A DNA stretch of 64,000 nucleotides. Origin: Pipra filicauda (lineage: Eukaryota > Chordata > Aves > Passeriformes > Pipridae). The notes below the pieces were generated by a model. That model was given only the letters and a program-made list of their open reading frames with translations. It did no database searches and was not told where the DNA came from. The stretch spans positions 1 to 64,000 of the forward strand of contig NW_024104998.1 in assembly GCF_003945595.2 (NCBI RefSeq), in the 5' to 3' direction. This document shows positions 13,064 through 23,200 of this stretch, in pieces (the stretch's first letter is position 1; every line of letters starts with the position of its first letter). Made by a program: the position numbers and the translations under genes.

Positions 13064-13220
13064 GAGGGAGGGAGGGGCCTGATTGCTCGTCAGATGTACC
13101 AACAGTCAAAAGCCTGCAAGCTCAGCTCTTATCTTTTCAGGACTTCACACCTTCAGCACTGGAGGGAGGGAGGGGCCCGACTGCTCATCAGAGGTATCAT
13201 GCAAGTCAAAAGCCTGCAAA
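13064..13220. repeat. Direct duplication in the U3 of LTR A
   Basis: Two copies of about 55 bases, 13064-13120 and about 13163-13220, each start with 'gagggagggagggg' and end with 'gtcaaaagcctgcaa', with roughly 85-90% identity between them. The copies lie about 100 bases apart, upstream of the 36-base repeat. Confidence 0.85.
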
Positions 13221-13270
13221 AGTCTCCTAGAATGCATAAATCATTAACCATTTCAGTCTCTGACACCATG

Positions 13271-14295
13271 ACCATGAGCTAGTAACAGAAAATCTATGGC
13301 TGCTCTATTTTGTAGGGTAGCTTGTCTCACAGAACTAACGTCTGTAAGCAAGTCTTCCAGGGCGGAACTGGTGGCATTAGCTTCTTTTGCTAGCCAACAT
13401 CCCACCTTGTCAAGCGCACTTAACGCGTGACCAGCTCCTACGCCTGGAATTAAAAACTTCCAAAAAACCTCTGTGCATGGTTCCAAAATTCGATTTCAGA
13501 ATCACAGTCTGCCTTAAACCCACGTGTATTAAAATCTTGCTTGTTAAAGGAGTGTTTAAGGCATTTACTGAGTGAAGGGCTCTTAGAAGGCAAGGGGGTT
13601 TTTACTGGATTAAACAAAGCAAGTTTACCCAAAGTACATGATCCTCCTTCAGCTTTGCTGGGAATGCCTTTCCATACTCTTTCTCCACAAATTAGAAGAC
13701 TGATTGGAAAAGGTTTTGATTTGATGTTTACTGCATTAAGGTGGTGCTTACACCAAAAACTTTCATTGTGGTATGCACTTGTGGGAGACACATCTAAAAT
13801 CACTGGATCATGTGTGTGTGGATTTTCAGGGTGAAAATAGAAGTACAGGGGGCCAGTTGAGCTGCCCATGACATCTAATTCTTGAGGCTCTAAATTTGTA
13901 AGATAATTTTGATATGGTCCTTTGGGCTGGTCATGGTCTGTGCTATATTTTTCGAAGCAATCATCTATTGGCACATTATGAGTTTCTGGGTGTGCACACG
14001 GGGGGTAATGCTTTCTCACAAAAGTGGTCCATTCCACACTGGAGAGGAGAATTCCTACCAGATAGGTCTGAAATGGGTTTGTCGGGGTAGCAACTGACAG
14101 GCACAGCGTGTCAGTTCCAGTGGTTTTTGCTAAGGTAGTCCAAACATTTTTTCTGCTGGAGGTTAGCCATTTGGGTGGGACTGGAGCAGGAGGTGGCATT
14201 CTCACAGGCATTCTGGTGGTCATGAGGATGATGCAAGAGATGGTTGTATAAAATGCAAGGGGATCCATCTCGGTCCAGGATCTGTTAAAACACAA
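13271..14295 (-). pseudogene. env: env fragment: surface subunit and start of the transmembrane subunit
   Basis: A 281-codon frame (14295-13450) encodes most of the surface subunit: Cys-containing, with an NES glycosylation sequon and hydrophobic residues near the start. A second frame (13486 down to the break) continues into the transmembrane subunit, with a Gly/Ala-rich hydrophobic stretch like a fusion peptide and then a heptad-repeat helix that includes the conserved 'QNRAAIDFLL' segment typical of avian alpharetroviral envelopes. The change of frame near 13450-13490 is a frameshift. LTR A interrupts the gene directly after the heptad region. The gene overlaps the end of integrase, as is common in retroviruses. 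It is inactive because of the frameshift and the insertion. Confidence 0.88.
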
Positions 14296-15000
14296 CTATA
14301 CCCTTTTCCCCATGTTATCAAAGGACAAGGACCTTGCCACTGGCCTGAAAATGGATCTTTAAACATTACTTGAATTTTCAGGCATGTGTGCAGGTATAAA
14401 ATGTTGCTGTACTGGGGTAGAATTTTCCATCATTCTGTTTAAAAAATTAAGTACATACAAAGTTTTGTTTAAGCAATCTTGGGGAGCTAACCCCGTACTC
14501 CCCCTTTTTTGTTTCTTTAACATGTCTTTAAGAGTGCGGTGAGCTTGTTCTATTATTGCCTGGCCTGTTGGGGAGTGAGGGATTCCTGTTATATATTCAA
14601 TTCCCCATAATGCAAAGAAATCTTTGGTCTGTTTTGACACATAAGAAGGTGCATTGTCTGTTTTCACTTGTTTTGGCACACCCATATGTGCAAATGCTGT
14701 TAAAAAATGTTTCTGGACATTTTGACTTTTCTCACCAGAATGCACTGTGGCTGTCATAAATCCTGAAAACGTGTCAATAGAAACATGAACGTATTTTAAT
14801 TTACCGAATGATGGTACCTGTGCAACATCCATTTGCCAGAGTTGGAGAGACTCTAAACCTCTGGGATTTACTCCTGAGGTCAAGGGTATGATCATCTGGC
14901 AATCTGGGCAAGAAGCTGTAATCGCTCAGGCTTGTTCCATTGTGAGATCAAATTGTTTTTTCAGAGCCTTGGCATTTTGGTGGAAAAAGTCATGTGATAG
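14240..15000 (-). pseudogene. pol: pol fragment: integrase
   Basis: All three integrase domains are readable on the minus strand. The HHCC zinc finger has an H-x3-H pair ('HDFFH', about 14985) and 'CPDC' (about 14905). The catalytic core (14895-14360) has Asp in 'WQMDVAQ', Asp in 'KTDNAP' and Glu in 'QAIIEQA', with exactly 35 residues between the second Asp and the Glu. The C-terminal domain follows in another frame (about 14350-14240, 'WGKGY' and 'PRWIP'). Lesions: an in-frame TGA at 14926-14928 between finger and core, and a frameshift near 14370. LTR B separates this part from RNase H just upstream of the zinc finger. Confidence 0.92.
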
Positions 15001-15005
15001 TTTAG

Positions 15006-16315
15006 TGTGATGGTCTGAGACCCTCAAAAATCCAATTTTCAAGTCCAAGTCCCCCTCCCACAATTTGTTGCAGTGTGAGAGGTTTTTCCAGACATAACAC
15101 AAGACTCAGTATGGGGGGAAGGGAATTATATTACAATTGTTACACAAATAAATCCTATAATACATTATTATACACACCCCTAACTATCTCTCCTGTGGTA
15201 AAGCAATATTTACATTAGATCAAGTCCCTCCTTTCCCTCCAATAAAAGTTCAGAAGGGAAGAAGGAAAGATCCTTTCCACTTTCAGGGCAGCAGTGTCTC
15301 TCCTCTTCAAAGCAGCAGTCATAGCTGGAGTTGTTGTAGCTGGAATCTCTCTCTCTCTCTCTCCATTACACACAAGGGGATCTCCTCTCACCCCTCCTGT
15401 CACCCCTCTCACCCCTCTCAGCTCCAACCGAAGGTCTCGCCTGTGGACTGCCAGCAGGGACAAAACTCGCTTCACCACGGTCATATCACAGAATGCAAGA
15501 CATCCCGTGAAAGTCCCTTCCTCGAGGCGTCGAGTTCCCTCGAGTCAGAATGTTTAGGGCAGCTCTCAGTTCAGTCTTTGCCCCAAGCATTCTACCAGAG
15601 CTCCTTTGCTCTGTCTCAGCTTGCCAGCATGGCAGCAGCAGCAGGGGGGAGGGCAAGGCCACTTCCCCCGCATTCCGTCCTGGTCCAGCTCTCAGGACAT
15701 CTCTGAGCTCTCAGCTCCTCTCTCCGGTGCTGATGCATTTCAGGACTCCCTTCAAATGGAAGTCCACCCCCTCCATTTAAGAGGGGTCTCCAAGGGTTTT
15801 TGGGAAAGTAATTCAGTCTTACCCCAAAAACAGTCTCTGCTGAGTTTTCTCTGCTCTGTTGCCAGCTCTCCCTCCTGCAGGTCATCTCTGCATCTCCCAG
15901 CCTGGCTATGTGCTATCTCGCTGCTTGCTATCTCTTTTGGCTCTCAGCCACAGTTCTCTGTTCAGTGCGGCTCCATTGCTGCTTTCAGTGTCTTCTGCTG
16001 CTGCTCATAGTGGAGAAACTCCCCCAGCCTTTGACGACGGCACCCGGTCCAGTTTTAACACTACACCAGGTCTCCCATAGTCTCGGCCAGGGGCTGGGGG
16101 CCTTGGCCCCCAGCGGGGCTCGCTGGCCCCTCTCTCCTTGTGGCTCAGACCATGGCTACTTCTCCTCCAACTACGTCATCCTCCTTCTTTTCCGGTCTGG
16201 TGTGATATGTTTTAATTTTGCAGGGGTGCTGACTGGGTCAACACCAAGAAACACCACCCCCCTGGAGTTAACCACTTTCTAACTCCAGGGAAAAAACCTT
16301 TTTTAACCCAGGACA
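15006..16315. mobile_element. LTR-like insertion in integrase (LTR B), 1310 bases
   Basis: On the plus strand the element begins TGTGATGGTCTG at 15006 and ends CCCAGGACA at 16315, so the ends are TGT...ACA. Perfect 5-base duplications 'tttag' flank it at 15001-15005 and 16316-16320. Excising it joins the RNase H side to the integrase zinc finger in one frame. The size and lack of coding sequence fit a long solo LTR. Orientation is undecided: the plus strand has AATAAA early (15244-15249), the minus strand has a TTAAAT near 15775, and neither gives a convincing TATA-poly(A) order. It contains a CT microsatellite (about 15345-15363) and is GC-rich from about 15540 to 16150. Open frames inside it are composition effects. 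Confidence 0.85.
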
Positions 16316-16320
16316 TTTAG

Positions 16321-17300
16321 CTTGTTCAAAATGCTGAGAGACTATTACTGGTCCAGCTAACACGTCAGCATGTCGTTTCCCCTCTGCTATGGGGCCTGGC
16401 AAGGATGTGTGAGACCATATATGCATAATGAAGAATGGGGATTCCCTGTTATGAACAACATACATGAGCTGTTTAAACAAAGAAAACGAAGTTTCATTAG
16501 TAATGTCTTTCAAGTATGAGTTCTCCACTCACTGCACAATTCCCACAACATATTGGGAGTCTGAAACTATATTTAAAGCTCCTGTAAACAAATAGAGTGC
16601 CCAAACAACTGCAGACAACTCGACAATTTGTGGTGAACCCTGAATTTTATGACTGTCTTGTTGCCACTGGCCATCCTTTTGCCAAACTATTACAGCGTTA
16701 CCTGTTTTCCCTGAACCATCTGTAAAAATGGTTTGGGCATCTTGAAGTGGAACTGGAGACCAATGAGTTCTCATCTTCAAGGGAATTTGGTTAAGCCTCT
16801 GTAAAAAAGCACAAGCTGGCAAATGGATATTTAATTGACCATGATAATCAATTAAAGCAATTTGAAAATCAAAACAGAGTGTCTGCAATTGTTCTAAATG
16901 CTCTGTGGTTGAAGGCAAGTACACTGTTTTGGGATCGGTGCCCGAGAGTTCCCAGCATCTAACACAACCCTTATAACATAGCTTAGAAATTATTTCTGGC
17001 AGTGTGGTAACTGTCTTTGAAAACTGATGAGATAGAAAAACCCATTCTCATAAACAAAATGCAGTGTTGTTCTGGTACAGCTGACCTATTAGCCCATAGG
17101 GCTGTTGGGGTCCTTTTATGATGACGAGTGTCACAGGTTCGTTTTGAAGGCCTCGATGTCCCTGTTGTGAATTTAATTTCTGTTCCACGATGCGCAGAGC
17201 TGCACTGGCTTCTGGAGTCAGCTGTCGCGGTGATGTCAGGTCTGGATCTCCCTTCAATAAGTCAATCTGTACCTTTGAGTCAAGCAGAATTACGGTCGTT
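16321..17300 (-). pseudogene. pol: pol fragment: dUTPase-like start, RT thumb, RNase H
   Basis: From right to left on the minus strand there is a short dUTPase-like start ('NLAAATTVILLDS', about 17260-17310). It joins within a few codons to the reverse transcriptase thumb ('LTPEASAAL' and 'GPQQPYGLIGQL', 17257-17048), with no protease and no finger/palm domain between. The connection and RNase H follow at 16924-16529, with the active-site Asp in 'FTDGSG', Glu in 'IVELSAV' and Asp in 'VSDSQY'. The end of RNase H runs at 16528-16321 up to LTR B. Stops near 16920-17048 and 16529 interrupt it. The abrupt junction shows an internal deletion of more than a kilobase relative to a complete retrovirus. 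Confidence 0.88.
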
Positions 17301-17307
17301 GCAGCTG

Positions 17308-18078
17308 CTAAATTGACTCTGGTGCTGTCTGAGGTATGGGGGTTGAGAGAGGAGACGGGTACCAGGTGCCGAGGTTGGCTGCAGGAACTTTTTCTGTCAT
17401 CGCGCTGTTCCCTTGAGCGCTGCGCTGGAAGTTTCCCGACACTCCTTTCCTATTTCCTCTCGGCAGCAGCAGGTGGCCTTCCTTGGCGAACCTAGAGTGA
17501 CAATCTCTTGCAAAATGTGAGCCCCTTCTGCAGCGGCGACAGACAGGCGGTTGGTTTGACTGCCTTTTTGCTGGGCAACACTTTCTGATGTGACCGGTTT
17601 GCCCACAACAAAAACAGCACCCTTGCGGGCCAAGGGACTCTCGCTTCAGGTAGGGAAGCAAATGTGTGAGCCTGCGTCCCCACATTGTTGTAAGCTTGCA
17701 ACACTTCTGCTAGTGTGGGGTTCTGCGTAGCCCCTAGTATCTTTTGGCAGTATGCATTTGCCTGTTCCAGAGGAAGTTTCTGAAACAGGGCATCCTGTGC
17801 AACTTTGTTATCGATCTGTTTGTTAATCGCAACTCTGAGCCTGTCTGCAACAGGCAACTTAAAGGCTATCCTAAGTCCAAGTTGCAACTGGAAGCAGCTC
17901 TCTCTGTCTCTCCATGGAATGCAGATGGAGTAGGGTAAAAATACATGTCTAAGCTGGGAGGCTGAGTGAAGTGCCCAATGTTAGGAATGAAAACATCAGG
18001 TCTCAGAATCGACTGCTGCTGCTGTCCTTCTCTAATATCCTGCTCCCTTCTCAGTGACATTCCTACCTTTGGACTCAC
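17308..18078 (-). pseudogene. gag: gag fragment: capsid C-terminus and nucleocapsid
   Basis: The frame at 17887-17690 reads as the C-terminal capsid domain with a major-homology-like segment around 'LPLEQANAYCQ'. The nucleocapsid (17685-17308, after a frameshift near 17640-17690) has two zinc knuckles of the C-x2-C-x4-H-x4-C type: one around 'CCGQTGH' and one at 'CRRCRRGSHFARDC'. It ends at a stop where a second frame, shifted as in gag-pro frameshifting, carries the dUTPase-like start. Matrix and the N-terminal capsid are absent or unrecognisable. Sequence at 18078-17888 may be more of gag. Confidence 0.85.
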
Positions 18079-18100
18079 GCTTCCCTATCATCCGTTAGCT

Positions 18101-20154
18101 GTCAGAAGCAACACTATCTCTTGTAGTTTAAAACAAAACAAAACAAAATAATTCAGAAACACAAGTAACTTAATTCTTTGTACAGAAAGCAGTCCTGTGT
18201 CCTGTGATGTGCATGATGCCAAATGCTTGCAGAAAGCAAACTGACTACTAAAATGGGTGTAGACATTCAGGATTCTCAGATAGAAAACAGTAACATCCCT
18301 TTAAAGTATCAGGAATGAGAATGATGAGCACACTTGCAGTGTGAGTGCCGTTTTGCCCTTGCTGCCGGGAGGCCCAGCTGTGTGCCTCAGGTTGATGGTT
18401 GTAACTCTGGTGCTCAAGGCATCCCGGCGCTCAGGGCATCCTGGTGGTTAGGGCATCCAAAAGGGCTGCTGCTCTCCAGTTGCTGAGCTCCAGTCCGCAG
18501 GGCTCCGCGGACAGACACCGGTTCGTCCCTGACCTGCAAACCACGGTGAGAAAGTGACACCTTCTGGTCAAAGGAAAGACTTGCACAACCCACAAACATT
18601 CCTGTAGCTTGGTAGTGCAGGGTTGGCGAGAGATCATTATTGTCTCTCCTGCAGTCTCTGTTTGCTTTTAAAATATTGATAGCTAATTGCTTTCTACCGA
18701 TATTATTGAACCTCCTAATGCAGGGAATCATAATGCTCTACTGCTGGTTTTTGGCCACTGATGTTTTAGAATTGGGCTGAACTAAATAAATAAATTCCTG
18801 AAAAAGCGAAAAACACCTTTTTCCCCCGACTATCTTTTAAGCCTAATGAATATTCACTTTAACGCTAATGAATATTCATTACATGAGGGAACGGAGAGAA
18901 TAAAGACCTCTAGAGATGCACAGTAATGGTATCATAGTTTCTTTGTCCTAATGCGGCAGGCACAGAAGTGCTCAGTGTGATACAGACTGAACTTCTCGTG
19001 CAGTGTGGAGTTCCACAGATTGTGACAGGGGTGCCAAACTCGAGCACACAATTTCTTTCACAGTCTGAAAATGAATGCATGGGTTAGGCTTCTGAGTGTC
19101 TGAAGCATTCCAGGATTACCTAGTTAATGTAAACTTATATATTTTTCTTTCCACCAACTGAATTTGCTAGAAATTTTTAGAAAGCCACTGTAAGATATCC
19201 TTGACTGAAATGTTACTTATCATCAGTATAGGCATTGATTAATAGAATGGGTGGTGAGACCACAGGGAATTGAGTTTTGTTGGTTGACTCAGCTCTGTCA
19301 GTTCTGTACTTCTGGATCAACTGAGAGTTTATGAACTGCTATAATGGAAAAATACTACTCTCTTAAATATAACCTGGCACTTAATAACTCAGTCAAATGG
19401 CTTTAGAATACTTGACCTGATGTGGTAATAGAAAGAGGGAAATTATATAAATTCTCTTATTCCTCTCTTTTGGAAGAACTCCAAACTTCTATCTCCCTCT
19501 GCTATTACTCTTTCTTTTCTATATGCTGACTTTTAAATGGCTATGGTACATTAAAAAAGAAAAAAAGAGAGAAAGATTTGGTATTACATGGATCTTCACT
19601 CTTTCTCTTATTGCAATAACTTGTCCACCAAGTGGTCTTGCCTGCACGTGCTACATCTGCTCAGGATGTGACCATTTATTGGTAGCAGTTAGCTGTAGTC
19701 TGTCATATTTTTGTCCAGACTGGTCCTTTTGTACAACAAATTCCAAGTGGCAGTGGTACCCTGTCCTCTTCCAAAGGCCTGCCTGCCTGGTAACTGTCCT
19801 GTGCTGGGGGAACCAGATGCGCACAAACATTCAAAACAACTGCCAAAAGAGGGACCAAATATACACTTGCTGCTGTGCACTTCAGTTAATCTCATCTGAA
19901 CTCTTCTGGCAAAGAGAGCAATCAGCAAGGATGTGTTACTTAACACAGCAGAAACAACACAATATGTACTAACAAAATTTCATTATGCCTTTATGGTCAC
20001 AGAAGACAGCAACCTCATGAAATAGCACTAGGTCTTTCTTCAAATTATAAATACAAGGAATTTTCATCCAGAAAGTTATAGATCTAAGTAAAAACAGCTG
20101 GGTAATCAAGCAAATGAGCAGTGTGGGTCTAAAATAAAATATGAGGGTATGGAC
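18101..20154. other. Unassigned region between ERV and EMB 3' end
   Basis: The stretch 18340-18650 is clearly richer in G+C than its surroundings and has three copies of 'gggcatcc'-like words (about 18415-18460). It could belong to the lost 5' part of the retrovirus, to another LTR, or be unique. 18840-18880 holds a repeated palindrome (own entry). The 149-codon plus-strand frame at 19523-19972 has Cys-rich content but no domain I recognise and overlaps minus-strand frames. I cannot support a gene here. Confidence 0.5.
18844..18878. repeat. Repeated palindromic 'taatgaatattca' motif
   Basis: The 13-base word occurs at 18844-18856 and again at 18866-18878, a spacing of 22 bases (about two helical turns). 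The second copy extends into the perfect palindrome 'aatgaatattcatt'. The half-site pattern ATGAAT/ATTCAT resembles POU-family homodimer sites, but that is inference from the motif only. Confidence 0.55.
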
Positions 20155-20176
20155 AAAAAAAAAAAAAAAAAAAAAG
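20155..20176 (+). repeat. A22 homopolymer
   Basis: Twenty-two consecutive A on the plus strand. On the minus strand it is a T run just beyond the last candidate EMB polyadenylation signal. Confidence 0.9.
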
Positions 20177-20214
20177 AAGGATTTTGTTTCTTTAAGACAC
20201 CAGGCTCAAGTTTA

Positions 20215-23200
20215 CTCTTACTTTATGGTTAAATTTATTGAAATTATTTCTAAGTACAGTATTATCAATTCACACTACTTATAACTACTGTCCTCATTAT
20301 CTGATATACATCAAACATAAAGAGGTATTTCCATTTGCTTAAACAATACAGTAAAACAACTCAGTGAGCAAAGAATATAAAATCAGAATGTAAAATACGG
20401 CAAGTGTGAAAAAAAACATTAGGCTTAGTAATCTTTCACTAGAAAAATAGATTTTGCTGTCAAGTCTCAGAGTAAACTTTTAACAACATGTTGCACAAGA
20501 GAAAAAATTAACTACACTGAACAAATTTCTTCCTTTAAGGCACTTTTACATAACTTTTAATGTCAATTTGAAAATAATTCAGCAAGTCAGTTGACAGAAA
20601 TATTACACTAGTAATAAAAAAGAACAGAAATCTTTCTTTGGTTAAATGTAAGGCTGAATACAAAAATAAATCAGATGTAGTTTCTGTATTGAAGAAAATA
20701 CTTTTGGCTATGAAAGAACAAACAACTACAAAAGCAAACTCAGTCACCAACAGTAAATTTTGACAAATCGAGACTTTCAGTAACAAACTCTAAAGTTCAG
20801 AACTTGGGTTATTCGTTCATAAAGAATTATAAATGAATGTTCTGGTATAATGAAGTAACAAGACTAACTGCTTTAAACTGCTGGAGAAACACTTGCTAAG
20901 CATACAACTTATAATGCTCTTACGAAGACATCTCATTTGGCTTTGTGTTTTCACACGTCCAAGTGCTCAGCAATGGCAGATTGCTTTCACTTACTGCACA
21001 GAACTTCCTACACAAATACTGAGTGGCACAGCTGAAAAAAGTTTTCTCTTACAGATTTGCACTTGGTCTTTCTTATATATGTATAATTGCAAGTCATCTC
21101 AGCTACTGCAGTCTGTCCCTCAGAAGCCCTATTTAGTGCTCCTATACGGCTCCTTTCCGTGTCCCTACACCATTCTCAACCACTTTCTTCCTCACTATTT
21201 TCACTTTCCTATTTTTGGGGAGCTTCATACTAGAACTGAATCATGATGTAGCTAACTGTGGTCAGACGACATGTGCTGGGTAGCTCAACACTTAAGAGAC
21301 CACTCAAACTCCCCTACTGAAGACACCCATCAGTTTAATCTTCCTTGCTCAAGAGTCACCACTGAAAAGTTCTGAGGCAGAATTTAAAGGCAGAATATAA
21401 CCCTCACTTGCTCTGGCTGAAAAAAGAGGCATATGGATGAAGATTTCAGTAGTAACATCAATTATGATGGTGTTTCCCCTCTGTCTGCCAGGACTACATG
21501 TGTCAAATGACCTACAGCTGATCAATTATGCTGACCTACTGCACAGTAATTCTTAGGTCTCCATACTAAAGAAATATTCATACACTTCTATCTGAACCCA
21601 CAGTTTGAAAACTGCTGTAATATTTGTCCATCTTCACTAGGAATTTGGTCTTGCAGCTGCTTGGGTCTACTTTGGATCTAAGGACAAGAAGAACTTGCAG
21701 TGAAGCAGTTTGAACCACTAGGAAACAGACCTTCAGGATTCTGTTGCAGACTTCCACCTTATCCTCTTAAGAAATGGGTAAGGCTTTTGTTGTTATGAAA
21801 AGCTGTAAGATATCCCCTCTTGCAAAAAAAGATGGATTTGATCTTGGAAGACAAGATCTGCCAAACAAATGTAATAGTTACTCAGTCTATCCACATAAGT
21901 CAATTATTGTTTGTTATTAAAAGTAATTCAGTGGATCCTTATACTTAGCTCTAACTGCTTTTGAAGGAAATATCTTCAAAATTGTTTTGGTCCTCATTTG
22001 GTATCATTTGGCTTGAAGGAAGTAAAAAAAGAAAATCACTGCCTAGAGCTTTGCGTTTTTTTTAAGCTGCCAAATTTCTGCTCCATTGAAGGCTATGTCT
22101 GCAAAATTCAACAGATCATAAAAAGAATGTTTTTAACATATACCATACACATTTCTCTAAAGATAAATTTCAAGACTTCCAGAGCTCCCTGAGATTTCTG
22201 GACCAAAACCAGTGGGGCTTATGCCTTTGAATTTCACCGTTAATTACGCCAATTATTTAATATTTCTCAATTAGTATTATTTGTTATTTTCCTCTGTAAG
22301 ACAGCCCAAGAAAGTTTAAACCTAGGCAAACATCCATGAAACAAAACCGCTCACCAAGATGAAAAAAAAATTACCTGCAAACCTAAAAATAAACACCAAA
22401 CCCCTTGCAGACATGGCAAGCAGAACATGCTAGAGGCAGGTCAAGACAGAACTACTGGTTCAGTAGCCAATTTGACCAAACTAGTATCAGTCCTGATAGA
22501 TCTATGACATGCTGCTTCTAAAATCCATGCTTAACCCCGGGTCTCCCTGCCTTCAGCGCAGCCTTACTTGCTAATACCAAAAACCCATCTATTCATGTGA
22601 CTTCCCTATGTTAACCAGGACTTCATACCAGAATTTCAAGATCAGGTAGGAATGTTAAGTGAGGGTAGAAAGATGTTGTTACTATTTTTGATTGAGAGAT
22701 GGGCTTTTTTCTAGACAGCCTCATTTGAGCCTCATTTTCAATTGCAAAATATGTTAGTGCTGTTTTATTCAGAATCTAATTCTTGGATCTGTAAGATTAA
22801 TTTTTTTATTGCTGAACTTCCTCTAAGAAACAACTTTCTACAAACCTAAAATGTGTCAAACAATATACAGAAGTAAACCTTCTAAAGCGGGAAACATTTA
22901 CTTGCTGCAACAAAAGTGCTGTTATATCAATGACAAATTCATATAAAAACTGCAAATGCATTCTTGTTTTTATAGTGCATAGAAACTCCATGGCAAAATA
23001 CAATAAACACAGTTATCTAAGCAAGGGAAATCTTTACCGGTGTTCATGTCTTACAATCACCTAATGCTTATATACTTCTCACTGTTGTTTATTTCAACTT
23101 TAACTTGTAGTTCTTAAAGCTGGAAAATGAAATATGAAAAGCAAAATCACATAGATCAGACTGCATTTTGTCTCCCATCCGTAACAAAACAGTCAGTGCT

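Larger units (their letters stand above)
12420..13265 (-). mobile_element. Solo LTR inserted into env (LTR A), 846 bases
   Basis: The element runs from TGTTACGACC at 12420 to TCTCTGACA at 13265, so it has TGT...ACA ends. It is flanked by perfect 5-base duplications 'ccatg' at 12415-12419 and 13266-13270. Removing it restores continuity between the two env halves. Orientation is minus: TATATAAA lies at plus 12799-12806 and AATAAA at 12543-12548, about 250 bases apart and in the right order. There is no internal retroviral sequence, so it is a solo LTR left by recombination. U3 (about 12830-13265) carries two kinds of tandem duplication. It belongs to another, younger family than the host provirus, whose own LTR is unlike it. 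Confidence 0.93.
11665..18100 (-). mobile_element. Endogenous retrovirus (beta/alpha-like), decayed and nested
   Basis: Minus-strand provirus read from right to left: capsid end and nucleocapsid of gag (18078-17308), a short dUTPase-like start, reverse transcriptase thumb and RNase H (17300-16321), integrase (about 15000-14240), env (14295-12019) and a 3' LTR (about 11976-11665). Protease and most of reverse transcriptase are missing, no 5' LTR is visible, and stops and frameshifts interrupt gag-pol. Two later LTR insertions (12420-13265 and 15006-16315) split env and integrase, so about 2.15 kb of the span is foreign to it. The two-knuckle gag, dUTPase-like start and integrase resemble avian betaretrovirus-like (ERVK) elements, whereas the env transmembrane subunit is of the avian alpharetrovirus type. 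The right limit is approximate. Confidence 0.92.

Noticed and set aside
15294..16282. Cluster of overlapping plus-strand frames of 73-134 codons
   Set aside because: They lie inside LTR B, overlap one another in different frames and encode low-complexity Ser/Leu/Pro-rich peptides.
11659..18099. Hexamer 'gttagc' directly left of the 3' LTR (11659-11664) and again at 18094-18099, as a target duplication of the main provirus
   Set aside because: The right copy does not border an LTR end (the 5' LTR is not visible), so a 6-base match could be chance.
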